64,000 nt of DNA, taken from Vibrio sp. (GTDB lineage: Bacteria > Pseudomonadota > Gammaproteobacteria > Enterobacterales > Vibrionaceae). The notes under the pieces were generated by a model. The model saw only the letters and a program-made list of their open reading frames with translations, had not been told where the DNA came from and did not search any database. A program made the position numbers and the translations under genes. The stretch spans positions 62,001 through 126,000 of the forward strand of contig JAOICL010000002.1 in NCBI GenBank assembly GCA_028131545.1, in the 5' to 3' direction. Numbering within the stretch: the stretch's first letter is position 1; every line of letters begins with the position of its first letter. Below, piece by piece: positions 1 to 9,796 of this stretch.

Positions 1-1
1 T

Positions 2-1966
2 TTTGTAGATAAAGGCAACTTAGATAGAGCAGAGCATGCGATGCTTTCCTTAGTTAACTCAATGAAGTGGGATGAGGAACGTTTTGATTTAGAATATGAC
101 CTCGATATTTATATGATTGTTGCTGTTGATTTCTTTAACATGGGAGCAATGGAGAATAAGGGGCTAAATGTATTCAACTCTAAGTTTGTATTAGCGAATA
201 ATAAAACGGCTACGGATACGGATTATTTAGGAATTGAAGCAGTTATTGGGCATGAGTATTTCCATAACTGGACAGGTAATCGTGTGACTTGTCGAGATTG
301 GTTTCAATTAAGTTTAAAAGAAGGTTTGACCGTTTTCAGAGATCAAGAGTTCTCATCAGATTTAGGCTCTAGAGCGGTTAATCGAATTAAAAATGTGCGT
401 ATTATTCGCGGACCACAATTTGCTGAAGATGCGAGTCCAATGTCACATCCAATCCGCCCTGATAAAGTGATTGAGATGAATAATTTTTATACATTGACAG
501 TGTATGAAAAAGGCAGTGAAGTCATTCGTATGATTCATACTTTATTAGGTGAAGAGCAATTCCAAAATGGCATGAAACGTTATTTCGATAACTTTGATGG
601 GACAGCAGCAACGTGTGAAGACTTTGTCGTATCAATGGAAGAAGCGAGTGGTGTTGACTTAACACAATTTAGACTTTGGTATAGTCAATCGGGGACTCCC
701 CAAGTTTCGGTAGAAACTGACTATGATTCTAATGCTAAGACATACACGATAACATTAACTCAAACAACACCTCCTACGAAAGAACAGACAGAAAAGCAAG
801 CATTGCATATTCCATTTGATGTTGAGCTGTATAGGGCTGATGGTACGGTTATCCCATTACAAATTGATGGTCTACCTTGTGCTAATGTTTTAAATTTCAC
901 TCAAAACAAACAGGCTTTTATTTTTGATAATATCGAGGAAACTCCCGTTCCTTCTTTACTTCGAAATTTCTCTGCGCCAGTGAGTTTAGCTTATGAATAT
1001 TCTGACTCTGAATTGATTTTCTTAATGAGCCATGCACAGGATAAGTTTGCTCGTTGGGATGCTGGACAAATGTTGTTGGCTAAATACATCAAACAATTTG
1101 TAGAGCAAGAAAACAGTACTATTGCACTACCGAATGAGGTTATTGATGCCTTTAGAGGAACGCTATTAAGCGATTCCTTAGAACCGGAATTTATTGCTGA
1201 AGTATTGACCTTACCGACTCATAATGAAGTTTCAGGCTGGTATGCGACGATCGATGTTGATAGAATTGCTCTTGTATTAGAGGCATTAACTCGTCAATTG
1301 GCCGAAGATTTAATGGATGAGCTTTCAGCAACTTACTATTCATTAATGACTAAAGAGTATTCACTTTCTCATGATGAGATAGGTAAACGTTCATTAAAAA
1401 ATGTGTGCTTATCGTATTTAGCTTATACCGAGGTGGCTTCAAAACTCATTTCAATGCAGTTTAATAGTGCAAACAATATGACCGATAAAATTGCTGCCAT
1501 GGGAGCGGCAAATCGCTCTCAATTGTCTATTAGAGATGAATTAATGCTGCAGTACAGCGATGAATGGAAACACGATGGATTAGTAATGGATAAGTGGTTT
1601 ATGCTTCAGGGTAGTAACCCAGCTGAAACAGCATTAGACCAATTAAAAGAAGCGATGAAGCATGAAGCGTTTACCTTACAAAACCCGAATAGAATTAGAA
1701 GCCTTATCGGTTCATTTCTAAATAATAATCCGATAAGATTCCATGATAAATCGGGTGCAGGTTATGAGTTTGCAGGAGAGATTTTACATCTACTCAATGA
1801 ATCAAACCCACAAGTGGCTTCAAGACTCATTGATCCTTTACTCAAATTTAAAAAGTACGATATCGTTCGCCAAGAGCTTATTCGTGCCGAGTTAAAAAAA
1901 CTTCAAGCAAACCCGAAACTCGCGAAAGATTTGTTTGAAAAAGTGTCCAAAGCATTAAGTGCATAA
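2..1966 (+). CDS. pepN: Aminopeptidase N, 5'-truncated by window edge
   Basis: Zinc metallopeptidase of family M1 that removes N-terminal residues from peptides in the cytoplasm. The reading frame is open from base 2 (FVDKGNLDRAEHAM), so the gene starts outside the window; the ATG at 41 is internal. The substrate-binding GAMENKG motif is followed by the zinc site HEYFH (bases 251-265) and the downstream LKEGL glutamate. The long helical C-terminal domain of the bacterial PepN type is complete and ends in a normal stop. About 655 residues are visible, against roughly 870 for the family, so about 215 N-terminal residues are missing. A DUF2835 gene follows after 15 bp, as is common in Vibrio. 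Confidence 0.97.
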   Translation, partial: FVDKGNLDRAEHAMLSLVNSMKWDEERFDLEYDLDIYMIVAVDFFNMGAMENKGLNVFNSKFVLANNKTATDTDYLGIEAVIGHEYFHNWTGNRVTCRDWFQLSLKEGLTVFRDQEFSSDLGSRAVNRIKNVRIIRGPQFAEDASPMSHPIRPDKVIEMNNFYTLTVYEKGSEVIRMIHTLLGEEQFQNGMKRYFDNFDGTAATCEDFVVSMEEASGVDLTQFRLWYSQSGTPQVSVETDYDSNAKTYTITLTQTTPPTKEQTEKQALHIPFDVELYRADGTVIPLQIDGLPCANVLNFTQNKQAFIFDNIEETPVPSLLRNFSAPVSLAYEYSDSELIFLMSHAQDKFARWDAGQMLLAKYIKQFVEQENSTIALPNEVIDAFRGTLLSDSLEPEFIAEVLTLPTHNEVSGWYATIDVDRIALVLEALTRQLAEDLMDELSATYYSLMTKEYSLSHDEIGKRSLKNVCLSYLAYTEVASKLISMQFNSANNMTDKIAAMGAANRSQLSIRDELMLQYSDEWKHDGLVMDKWFMLQGSNPAETALDQLKEAMKHEAFTLQNPNRIRSLIGSFLNNNPIRFHDKSGAGYEFAGEILHLLNESNPQVASRLIDPLLKFKKYDIVRQELIRAELKKLQANPKLAKDLFEKVSKALSA

Positions 1967-1981
1967 CAGTGATGTTTAAAA

Positions 1982-2206
1982 ATGATGAAACTTTTTGAAT
2001 TTTCAGTGTCGATAAGTTATCAACAATTTTTATCTTATTACAAAGGAGTGGCTAGCTCCGTAGTAGTGACGAGTAATGAAGGGGTTCGTTTACAAATTCC
2101 AGCATCGCGATTGTCACCATTTCTTAGTCAAACGGGAATACATGGGCGGTTTCAAATGATAGTCACTGCTCAAAACAAGTTCGTACGTATCGATCGTATT
2201 AACTGA
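1982..2206 (+). CDS. DUF2835 family small protein
   Basis: A 74-residue protein recognised as DUF2835 from its pattern FEFSVSISYQQFLSYYKG, then QIPASRLSPFLSQTGIHGRFQ and the closing FVRIDRI. Its function is unknown. It has no signal peptide or membrane segment, so it is probably cytoplasmic. It lies 15 bp after pepN on the same strand and is probably cotranscribed. Two consecutive ATG codons (1982 and 1985) could start it, and neither has a strong ribosome binding site, which suggests coupling to pepN translation. Confidence 0.85.
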   Translation: MMKLFEFSVSISYQQFLSYYKGVASSVVVTSNEGVRLQIPASRLSPFLSQTGIHGRFQMIVTAQNKFVRIDRIN

Positions 2207-2307
2207 TGCTCATATTAGCCATTATAAATAACTAATATTGAGTACAAACAGGGATGTTCACTTTATAAGCAACGGTTAATAACTTATTAATTAATAAAAG
2301 GCTTAAT

Positions 2308-2337
2308 TTGCAAAAATTGTAAATTTAATCCTATGAT
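2308..2337 (+). promoter_or_regulatory. Predicted sigma-70 promoter of gdhB
   Basis: TTGCAA (2308-2313) and TATGAT (2332-2337) are separated by 18 bp. Transcription would begin near 2344, after the in-frame ATG at 2340. This supports the later gdhB start at 2403. Confidence 0.5.
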
Positions 2338-2402
2338 TAATGAGTTACTTAACACGTTGCTTTTTAGCGTTGTTTAATATAATAAAAACTTTGGAGTCGC
2401 AC

Positions 2403-5400
2403 ATGACCTCACGTGAAACCTTGGCACCTGTTCTGCTAGAGAAGGTGTATAAGATCATCAATTCTAAATTGGATGAGCATCAAGCTCCTTTAGTTATTGA
2501 TCTTGCCAAGCATCTTTTCAGTAATATCTCCCTAAATGATCTAGTCGACAGAAGTGAATCTGACTTATACGGTGCGGTTGTTAGCCTATGGCGAAACATT
2601 CAAGATAAGAAGCCAACAGATACCTCTGTACGTGTATTCAATCCAACAGTGAGCAAAGAAGGGTGGCAATCCACTCACACTATCATCGAAATTATCATTC
2701 CTGATAGTCCTTTCTTAGTTGATTCAACCAAAATGGCGCTGAGCCGTCTTGATCTGACAACGCATCTAATGTTGAGTGGTCCAGCTAAAATCAGCTATAC
2801 CTCAAAGGATGAAGTGAAGGCTATTAATCAACAAGAAGGGACTTTGCACTCTATTTTCCATATTGAAGTTGATCGATTAAGCAATAAAACAGAGATGGCT
2901 AACGTTCAAAATGAACTGTTAACCATGTTTGCTGATACGTCTGTTGTGATCCAAGATTGGAAAGCAATGTCTTCTAAATTAGAAGATATAACAAAAGATG
3001 TAGAGAAAAATGCCACAAAGAACGGTTTTACCAAGGACAAAGTGACAGAGACGGTCGCATTCTTACGCTGGATAACCAATCATAATTTTACATTCATGGG
3101 ATATAAAGAATACGACCTTATCCCTGTTGAAGATGATTATGAAATTAAACCGACTAAAGAAGCCGGTTTAGGTATTTATGCTCAAGAAGAAAGAGTCCAA
3201 ACTGTACGCTTATCTTCATTGACTAATTCCGCTAAATTAGAAGCAGTACGTCCTGAATTATTAATCGTTACTAAGGGCAGTAAGCAATCTCGAATTCACC
3301 GTCCAGCTTATACTGATTATATTGGTATTAAGAAGTTTGATAAGAATGGTAAAGTGGTTGGTGAGCATCGCTTTATGGGGTTATATACTGCTGCAGTCTA
3401 TAACCAAGCGGTATCGGGAATCCCTCTTGTTGGTGAAAAAGTTAATCGTGTTCTAGGTGCAAGTTCTTATCGTCAAGGATCTTATGCGTTTAAAGCGTTA
3501 AATAATATATTAGAAACTTACCCTAGAGATGAGCTTTTACAAGCGAATGAAGAAGAATTAACGGAAGTGGGTACGGGCGTTGTTCAAATGCAAGACCGTG
3601 ATTTACTTCGTTTGTTTGTACGTAAAGACCCATTTGGTCGTTTCTTTAGCTGTATGGTGTACATCAATAAAGAAAGATACACCACAGAATTACGTAGAGA
3701 AACACAACGTATTTTACAAAACTACTTTGGTAGTGAACAAAAAGTAGAATTCACGACTTATTTCTCTGAGAGTCAACTAGCTAGAACACACTATATTGTG
3801 CGTGTTGAAGATAATGATATGAATATAGATGTTCGTAAAATCGAACAGAATTTAATTGAAGCGGCATCTAACTGGGATGATCGTTTAGTTGACGCTATTA
3901 CGGCTAATTTTGGGCAGAGCAAAGGGGTTCAGCTTTCAAAAGAGTATGCAAATGCATTCCCTCGTTCTTATAAAGAAGATGTCATGCCAGGCAGTGCACT
4001 AGCCGATATTCAACGTCTAGAAAAACTGGATGATTCGAACAAGCTAGGGATGCTTTTTTATCAAGCTCAAGAAGAATCATTAGATTCAAAAGCGGTACGA
4101 TTAAAGCTTTATCATCAAGATGAGCCAATTCATTTATCCGATGTTATGCCAATGCTTGAGAATTTAGGTCTACGAGTTATCGGTGAAGCACCTTACTCCG
4201 TAAGAACAGCATCAGGTAAGACTTATTGGATTCTTGATTTCTCTATGCTGCATAATGCAGATAAAGCGCTTCATCTATCTGAGATCAGAGAGCGTTTCCA
4301 AAATGCATTCTTGAATATATGGGAAGGCAATTTAGACAATGATGGTTTTAACCGACTTGTTCTAGGCGCTTCTTTATCTGGCCGAGAGATCTCTATCCTA
4401 CGTGCTTATGCTCGCTATATGCGTCAGGTTGGCTTTCCGTTTAGCCAAAGTTATATTGAAGATACACTGACACACTATACTGGTTTAGCTAAAGGCATTG
4501 TAGAACTGTTTAATCAGCGTTTTGATCCAGAACTGGATAATTCATTAGTACACCAACAAGTGATTGCTGATAAATTGAATGAACAGTTAGAGTTTGTAGA
4601 AAGCCTAGATGATGATCGTATTATTCGTCGTTATATTGAAATGATAATGGCGACGCTACGAACGAACTTTTATCAGACTACGGAAACCGGTGATACAAAA
4701 CCTTGGCTATCATTAAAGATGAGACCAACAGAGATCTCTGATATTCCAAAACCTGTTCCAGCTTTTGAAATTTTTGTTTATGCGCCTGATATTGAAGGTG
4801 TTCATTTACGAGGTGGAAAAGTAGCTCGTGGTGGCTTACGTTGGTCAGATCGCCAAGAGGATTTCCGAACAGAAGTACTTGGTTTAGTTAAAGCGCAACA
4901 AGTGAAAAATACCGTGATAGTACCCGTCGGTGCTAAAGGTGGTTTTGTTTGTAAGCAACAGCACTTGATGAAAGGTCGTGATGAGATCTTTGCGGAAGGA
5001 CAGCGTTGTTATAAGCGTTTTATTCGAGCGCTTTTAGATGTATCAGACAATATTATTGAAGGTGAGGTTATACCACCAAAAAATGTGGTTCGTCATGATG
5101 AAGATGATCCATATATGGTCGTTGCTGCTGATAAAGGTACGGCAACATTCTCTGATTTAGCGAACTCAGTATCAGAAGAATATAATTTTTGGCTTGGTGA
5201 TGCGTTTGCATCCGGTGGTTCGAATGGTTATGACCATAAAGCAATGGGTATCACAGCAAAAGGTGGCTGGGAATCCGTAAAGCGTCATTTCCGTGAAATG
5301 GGTATTGATTGTCAGACAACTGATTTTACCGCTATTGGTGTCGGTGACATGGGGGGGGATGTATTTGGTAATGGTATGCTTTTATCTAAACATATTCGTT

Positions 5401-7241
5401 TACAAGCGGCATTTAACCACTTACATATCTTTATTGATCCAAATCCAACATCAGCGACAAGCTGGGAAGAGCGTAATAGACTGTTTAATCTGCCTCGCTC
5501 GAGCTGGGAAGATTATAATGCGAAGTTAATATCTAAAGGCGGGGGTATCTTCTCTCGTAAGGCAAAATCAATAGAACTAACACCTGAAATTCAAGCAATG
5601 CTTGGTACTCAGAAAAAGTCTGTTGCCCCTAATGATCTGATCCAATTGATCTTGCAGATGGAAGTTGATCTGTTGTGGAACGGTGGTATTGGTACTTACG
5701 TTAAGTCATCATCAGAATCTCATTCTAGTGTTGGTGATCGTGCTAATGACTCTCTTCGTGTTAACGGTAACGAACTAAAAGCTAAAGTCGTCGGTGAAGG
5801 GGGGAACTTAGGTTTAACTCAATTAGGCCGTATTGAGTTTGCATTGAATGGTGGACGAGTTAACACTGACTTTGTTGATAATGTTGGCGGTGTTGATTGT
5901 TCTGATAACGAAGTAAACATTAAGATCTTCTTGAATAGCTTGGTTACAAATGGTGACTTGACCGTAAAGCAGCGTAACAAGATTTTAGAATCAATGCAGG
6001 ATGACGTCAGTGAAATCGTACTTGATGATGCGTATTGCCAAGCAGAATCGATATCTGTTGCTATCTCACGTGGCCCTTCGATACTGAAAGAGCAAATTCG
6101 TTATATCCATGAACTGGAAAAAGAAGGTCACCTTGACCGTGCTTTAGAATACATTCCGGATGATGAAACGTTATTAGAGCGATTGAAAAAAGGCGCTGCT
6201 TTAACTCAACCAGAAGTCTCAGTACTGATTGCTTATGGCAAGATGGTATTGAAAGAAGAATTATGTGATGAAACGATTGCGAATGATCCTTATCATTTGC
6301 AGCAACTGATTAATTACTTCCCTGAAGCATTAAGAACAAAATACTCAAAAGAAATTGAAGGACATGCATTACGTCCGGAAATTATCTCGACCATGCTTGC
6401 TAACCAAATGGTTAATGAGATGGGAGCGAATTTCTTTACACGTCTTCGTGAAGAAACGGGTTCATCTGTCATTGATATTGCGAATGCCTATTCTGCAACG
6501 CGTGGTATTTTTGATTTAGAAAATATTTATAAAGAAATACGTTCTTTGGATAATATAGCGAGCAGTTCTGCTCAATATGACATGATATGGGAAATTCGTC
6601 GTATTGTACGTCGTGTCTCTCGTTGGATTCTTCGCAACCATCCAAAAGCGTCAGTACAATCATTAATTGATTTGTATAAACCAGCAGTTGATGAGGTTCA
6701 TGGTCAATTAAGCGGCCTTATTACAGATTCATTGAATCATAAGTATGCGGCTAAAGTGAAAACATGGACTCGCGATGGGGTAAACTCAGAGTTGGCTTAC
6801 TCAGTGGCGTACTTATCTGCTTTGTATCCAACGTTGGATATTACATGCGTAACGAAAGAATTAGATCGTGACCGTGTCACATTAACCGCTAAACTATACT
6901 TTGCTCTAGGTGAGAAGTTATCCTTACATTGGTTTGCGCAACAAGTGACTAATCAGACTGTTGATAACTACTGGCAGGCATTAGCTCGAGCAGCGTTCCG
7001 TGAAGATATCGATTGGCAACAACGACAATTAACGAAACAGGTTTTATCGTGTAATTGTAGTGATGATATCGATATTGATGCCGCAATATCAAATTGGATG
7101 GAAAGTAATGAGCTAGCGATAACTCGTTGGGATAATATCTTACAAGAGTTCAGAGTGGGTTCGACTCATGAATTTGCGAAATTCTCCGTCGCATTACGAG
7201 AATTGATGTTATTAAATTTGAATTGTGACTCAAATAAGTAA
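2403..7241 (+). CDS. gdhB: NAD-dependent glutamate dehydrogenase, large (about 180 kDa) type
   Basis: Oxidative deamination of glutamate to 2-oxoglutarate with NAD+, a catabolic route in the cytoplasm. The 1612-residue length is typical of the L_GDH180 class. A long N-terminal region with ACT-like regulatory segments precedes the catalytic core. The core shows RGGLRWSDR, VPVGAKGGF (substrate lysine region) and the NAD-binding stretch around GGSNGYDHKAMGITAKGG. I place the start at the ATG at 2403 (MTSRETLAP) because GGAG lies 6 bases ahead of it and the promoter at 2308-2337 would start transcription after the upstream ATG at 2340. A strong terminator follows. A matS-like 13-mer lies inside the gene at 6868. 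Confidence 0.95.
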   Translation: MTSRETLAPVLLEKVYKIINSKLDEHQAPLVIDLAKHLFSNISLNDLVDRSESDLYGAVVSLWRNIQDKKPTDTSVRVFNPTVSKEGWQSTHTIIEIIIPDSPFLVDSTKMALSRLDLTTHLMLSGPAKISYTSKDEVKAINQQEGTLHSIFHIEVDRLSNKTEMANVQNELLTMFADTSVVIQDWKAMSSKLEDITKDVEKNATKNGFTKDKVTETVAFLRWITNHNFTFMGYKEYDLIPVEDDYEIKPTKEAGLGIYAQEERVQTVRLSSLTNSAKLEAVRPELLIVTKGSKQSRIHRPAYTDYIGIKKFDKNGKVVGEHRFMGLYTAAVYNQAVSGIPLVGEKVNRVLGASSYRQGSYAFKALNNILETYPRDELLQANEEELTEVGTGVVQMQDRDLLRLFVRKDPFGRFFSCMVYINKERYTTELRRETQRILQNYFGSEQKVEFTTYFSESQLARTHYIVRVEDNDMNIDVRKIEQNLIEAASNWDDRLVDAITANFGQSKGVQLSKEYANAFPRSYKEDVMPGSALADIQRLEKLDDSNKLGMLFYQAQEESLDSKAVRLKLYHQDEPIHLSDVMPMLENLGLRVIGEAPYSVRTASGKTYWILDFSMLHNADKALHLSEIRERFQNAFLNIWEGNLDNDGFNRLVLGASLSGREISILRAYARYMRQVGFPFSQSYIEDTLTHYTGLAKGIVELFNQRFDPELDNSLVHQQVIADKLNEQLEFVESLDDDRIIRRYIEMIMATLRTNFYQTTETGDTKPWLSLKMRPTEISDIPKPVPAFEIFVYAPDIEGVHLRGGKVARGGLRWSDRQEDFRTEVLGLVKAQQVKNTVIVPVGAKGGFVCKQQHLMKGRDEIFAEGQRCYKRFIRALLDVSDNIIEGEVIPPKNVVRHDEDDPYMVVAADKGTATFSDLANSVSEEYNFWLGDAFASGGSNGYDHKAMGITAKGGWESVKRHFREMGIDCQTTDFTAIGVGDMGGDVFGNGMLLSKHIRLQAAFNHLHIFIDPNPTSATSWEERNRLFNLPRSSWEDYNAKLISKGGGIFSRKAKSIELTPEIQAMLGTQKKSVAPNDLIQLILQMEVDLLWNGGIGTYVKSSSESHSSVGDRANDSLRVNGNELKAKVVGEGGNLGLTQLGRIEFALNGGRVNTDFVDNVGGVDCSDNEVNIKIFLNSLVTNGDLTVKQRNKILESMQDDVSEIVLDDAYCQAESISVAISRGPSILKEQIRYIHELEKEGHLDRALEYIPDDETLLERLKKGAALTQPEVSVLIAYGKMVLKEELCDETIANDPYHLQQLINYFPEALRTKYSKEIEGHALRPEIISTMLANQMVNEMGANFFTRLREETGSSVIDIANAYSATRGIFDLENIYKEIRSLDNIASSSAQYDMIWEIRRIVRRVSRWILRNHPKASVQSLIDLYKPAVDEVHGQLSGLITDSLNHKYAAKVKTWTRDGVNSELAYSVAYLSALYPTLDITCVTKELDRDRVTLTAKLYFALGEKLSLHWFAQQVTNQTVDNYWQALARAAFREDIDWQQRQLTKQVLSCNCSDDIDIDAAISNWMESNELAITRWDNILQEFRVGSTHEFAKFSVALRELMLLNLNCDSNK
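6868..6880. other. matS-like site, one mismatch, inside gdhB
   Basis: GTGACCGTGTCAC has both perfect half sites of the MatP motif GTGACRNYGTCAC and differs only at the first spacer base (C instead of A/G). It encodes Arg-Asp-Arg-Val-Thr, so chance is possible. Confidence 0.4.
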
Positions 7242-7246
7242 ATAAT

Positions 7247-7273
7247 AAAGCCCCAAATATTGGGGCTTTTTTT
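7247..7273 (+). terminator. Rho-independent terminator of gdhB
   Basis: A 10 bp stem, AAAGCCCCAA pairing with TTGGGGCTTT, has a 3-base loop and ends in a run of seven T. It lies 5 bp after the gdhB stop. Confidence 0.93.
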
Positions 7274-7290
7274 ATACCTTTGGAGGCATG

Positions 7291-8301
7291 ATGCTGTACC
7301 GCTTAGCAAAACCTGGCATATTCAAATTAGACGCAGAAACTGCGCATGAATTAACAATTAATAATTTGAAACGCTTTACTGGCACACCATTAGATTTATT
7401 TTACCGTCAACAATTACCATCAAGACCTGTTGAGTGCATGGGATTGACGTTTAAGAACCCAGTAGGCTTAGCTGCTGGTTTAGATAAAAATGGTGAATGT
7501 ATTGAAGCATTCAGTGCCATGGGATTTGGCTTTGTTGAGATCGGAACGGTAACTCCAAAGGCACAAGCTGGTAATGATAAACCACGTTTATTCCGGGTAC
7601 CAGAAGCTGAAGGTATCATCAACCGCATGGGGTTCAATAATCATGGTGTTGATTATCTTATCGAGAATGTAAAAAATGCCGATTATGATTGCATATTAGG
7701 GATTAATATCGGAAAGAATAAGGATACTCCGATAGAAAAAGGTGCGGAAGATTATGTAATTTGTATGGAAAAAGTATATCAATACGCTGACTACATTACC
7801 GTTAATATATCTTCTCCAAACACTCCGGGTTTACGTTCATTGCAATATGGCGAAGCATTGGATGACTTACTGTCTGAATTAAAAGAAAAGCAGGCAGAAT
7901 TAGAGCATATTCATAATAAATATGTTCCTCTTACTTTAAAAATTGCACCTGACTTAACTAAAGAAGAAATACAGCAGATCTGTGAATCATTATTGAAAAA
8001 TAATATTGATGGTGTTATTGCAACCAATACGACTCTTGAACGTAATATGGTTGAGGGATTTAAAAATGGTAATGAGATGGGAGGCTTAAGTGGCCGACCA
8101 GTTCAAGCTAAAAGTACTGAAGTAGTGAAAACATTAGCAGAAGAATTAAAAGGGCAGATTCCAATTATTGGGGTAGGTGGTATAGATTCTTATGTTGCTG
8201 CTAAAGAGAAATTTTTAGCGGGTTCTTCACTTGTCCAAGTATACTCAGGCTTAATTTATCAAGGCCCAAGTCTTGTAGGTCGAATCGTAAGAAACCTATA
8301 A
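7291..8301 (+). CDS. pyrD: Dihydroorotate dehydrogenase (quinone), class 2
   Basis: Membrane-associated flavoprotein that oxidises dihydroorotate to orotate in pyrimidine synthesis and passes electrons to quinone. The 336 residues begin with the amphipathic membrane-binding segment [25 protein letters not shown] and substrate motifs follow: [47 protein letters not shown] (with the class 2 serine base), ATNTT and GGLSGRP. I chose the second of two adjacent ATGs because GGAGG (7282-7286) is 4 bases from it and only 1 base from the ATG at 7288. The gene is followed by a matS cluster and then a terminator, and next to zapC as in E. coli. Confidence 0.97.
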   Translation: MLYRLAKPGIFKLDAETAHELTINNLKRFTGTPLDLFYRQQLPSRPVECMGLTFKNPVGLAAGLDKNGECIEAFSAMGFGFVEIGTVTPKAQAGNDKPRLFRVPEAEGIINRMGFNNHGVDYLIENVKNADYDCILGINIGKNKDTPIEKGAEDYVICMEKVYQYADYITVNISSPNTPGLRSLQYGEALDDLLSELKEKQAELEHIHNKYVPLTLKIAPDLTKEEIQQICESLLKNNIDGVIATNTTLERNMVEGFKNGNEMGGLSGRPVQAKSTEVVKTLAEELKGQIPIIGVGGIDSYVAAKEKFLAGSSLVQVYSGLIYQGPSLVGRIVRNL

Positions 8302-8332
8302 GATAAATGGACACGATAAAGAGTATTGTATA

Positions 8333-8345
8333 GTGACGTTGTCAC
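8333..8345. other. matS site, exact consensus
   Basis: GTGACGTTGTCAC matches the E. coli MatP binding consensus GTGACRNYGTCAC at every position. It lies in the pyrD-zapC gap, 31 bp after pyrD. MatP itself is encoded 10 kb away. Confidence 0.85.
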
Positions 8346-8364
8346 TAGTTTTAAGTTATAGTAA

Positions 8365-8486
8365 GTTACATTGTCACTTAAATGGTGTAATACCAGTGAT
8401 ACTAAGGTTACACTGTAACTCCCAGTTTGGTCACAGTGTAACTAAAGTTAGGTAACGTTAAAACTAAGCCCAAGTAACAGTGTAAC
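8365..8486. repeat. Cluster of four degenerate matS-like palindromes
   Basis: Four 13-mers of the form GTNACNNNGTNAC follow the exact matS. They are GTTACATTGTCAC (8365), GTTACACTGTAAC (8407), GTCACAGTGTAAC (8430) and GTAACAGTGTAAC (8474). The first has one mismatch to matS and the others have two. They lie in the pyrD 3' untranslated region, before its terminator. They may be secondary MatP sites, decayed duplicates of matS, or operators for another protein. Confidence 0.55.
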
Positions 8487-8526
8487 TAAATCACTATATA
8501 GAAATATCGACCCTAATTTGGTACTC

Positions 8527-8560
8527 AAGAGGAAATGATTAAAGATCATTTCCTCTTTTT
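8527..8560 (+). terminator. Rho-independent terminator after pyrD
   Basis: A 13 bp perfect stem beginning AAGAGGAAATGAT, with a 5-base loop (TAAAG), ends in a T run. It lies 225 bp after the pyrD stop, so the matS cluster would be in the pyrD transcript. Confidence 0.9.
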
Positions 8561-8651
8561 ATTTATTGCTGACTTAATAGACTTTATTTAGAGATCGTTC
8601 TTGAGATCAATGATATTCAGAATGGTAGGTAAATTTAAGTTGGATAAGCAG

Positions 8652-9206
8652 ATGCTAAAGCCCAGTGAAGATTGGAAGTGGAATTTCAAAGAATCGTTAA
8701 AATGCCTAGTACTGGAAACAGAGACTACTGACATTAAGACAAGTTTACTGAAACGTAACTTAACCGTTGAGGCGTTTTCCGATTCTGAATTCACGATTGA
8801 AGATGCTGCGGTGTTGCATTCCTTCCAAGAATACTTATTACCGATAAAGCTAGAAGAAGAGAGCATGGATATGATTGCTCTTAATTGCACCGCGGCAGTA
8901 AGATTCTTTAAACCTGTGTTACCGAAAAGTTGGTTTTTTGATTACTCTCAAGGAGAAAGCGACGGTGAGTTACCTGTAGGTCAAGTCATCAAGTTGAAGA
9001 ATGAACTGAATACTGCTCAATTTATGGTTGTGGATTCATCAGAACAAGCAAGTTTGGTTGTTATGATAGACCCATTACCCTTCTTATTAACCTCATCAAA
9101 ATCGATGAATACGGGGGAAATCATAAAGGTCATGAATGATAGAGTACAATCCATCGTCACCATCGAAGAACAAAGAGACGTCCATTCTCATAAGATCGCA
9201 AGTTAA
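8652..9206 (+). CDS. zapC: Cell division protein ZapC
   Basis: FtsZ-ring stabilising protein of the cytoplasm. The 184 residues resemble E. coli ZapC (YcbW) along the whole length: MLKPSEDWKWNF, then LTVEAFSDSEFTIEDAAVLHSF, then AVRFFKPVLPKSWFFDYS, and near the end GEIIKVMNDRVQ. The start at 8652 matches the family N-terminus (E. coli MRIKPDDNWRW). In-frame ATGs at 8601 and 8622 would only add residues not seen in the family. The position directly after pyrD is the same as in E. coli. Its own terminator follows. Confidence 0.9.
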   Translation: MLKPSEDWKWNFKESLKCLVLETETTDIKTSLLKRNLTVEAFSDSEFTIEDAAVLHSFQEYLLPIKLEEESMDMIALNCTAAVRFFKPVLPKSWFFDYSQGESDGELPVGQVIKLKNELNTAQFMVVDSSEQASLVVMIDPLPFLLTSSKSMNTGEIIKVMNDRVQSIVTIEEQRDVHSHKIAS

Positions 9207-9230
9207 TCCACTCAATCGATACTATTAATT

Positions 9231-9260
9231 AAACCCGAGCATTTAGCTTGGGTTTTTTAT
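9231..9260 (+). terminator. Terminator of zapC
   Basis: The stem AAACCCGAGC pairs with GCTTGGGTTT (one G-U pair), with a 5-base loop and a T run. Confidence 0.88.
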
Positions 9261-9796
9261 TGTTTACTCAAACATAAAAGATCAAATTAACCTCCTTACA
9301 CTCTTACCTTCCTCATTATATTGATTGTTTTCTATTCATAATTGAATTGAAATCATTAATTGATTAGTTTGTAAATAAAATACAGTGAGTACTGTTAACT
9401 AGTAATTAGATCTAGATCTAATTATTGTTCATTAAGCATTCCAAAATCTATCAAAAATCCAAGCCAATAGAACCAGTCTTCCTCATTGTTATGACAACTC
9501 TAAGATTATTTACTACATAAAAACACTCTTGGACTATACCAATTTAATTGAGTGTAAATTGGAATTTAAAATTCCTTGCGAGCCGTAGTTAATGAGAGCT
9601 GAAGAAATAGGGGTTTAAATCGTGTTAGATAGGCCAGTGTCGCTCTGTGTGACTAGAAAAATTATGGCTAACGGTCAACAGAGAAGGAAGAATCGTGTAG
9701 AATAGGCGTTTATTCCTTGTTTTCAGATGTTTGAATCTCGAAAGCCTGTAAACCAGAGTTATAATTAATGCTCACCCAACTTTAAGAAGAAATCAT
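9261..9796. other. Long AT-rich intergenic region before rlmKL
   Basis: No credible reading frame is seen here. It holds a long palindrome (9403-9424), a smaller inverted repeat ACAGT-GAGT-ACTGT just before it (9381-9394), and a good -10 box TATAAT at 9760-9765 without a clear -35. In E. coli ycbX lies in this gap; no ycbX-like coding sequence remains here. An unannotated small RNA cannot be excluded. Confidence 0.5.
9403..9424. repeat. Perfect 22 bp palindrome
   Basis: TAATTAGATCT is followed directly by its exact reverse complement. It has no T run for termination and no gene within 190 bp upstream or 370 bp downstream, so it looks more like a protein binding site than a terminator. Confidence 0.6.

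Noticed and set aside
5293..5529. 78-codon plus-strand frame inside gdhB
   Set aside because: It is out of frame within the catalytic core of gdhB and has no ribosome binding site or family match.
9535..9600. AT-rich segment with ACCAATTTAATTGAGTGT as an insertion-sequence remnant
   Set aside because: There is no second copy in the window, no terminal inverted repeats and no transposase fragment.
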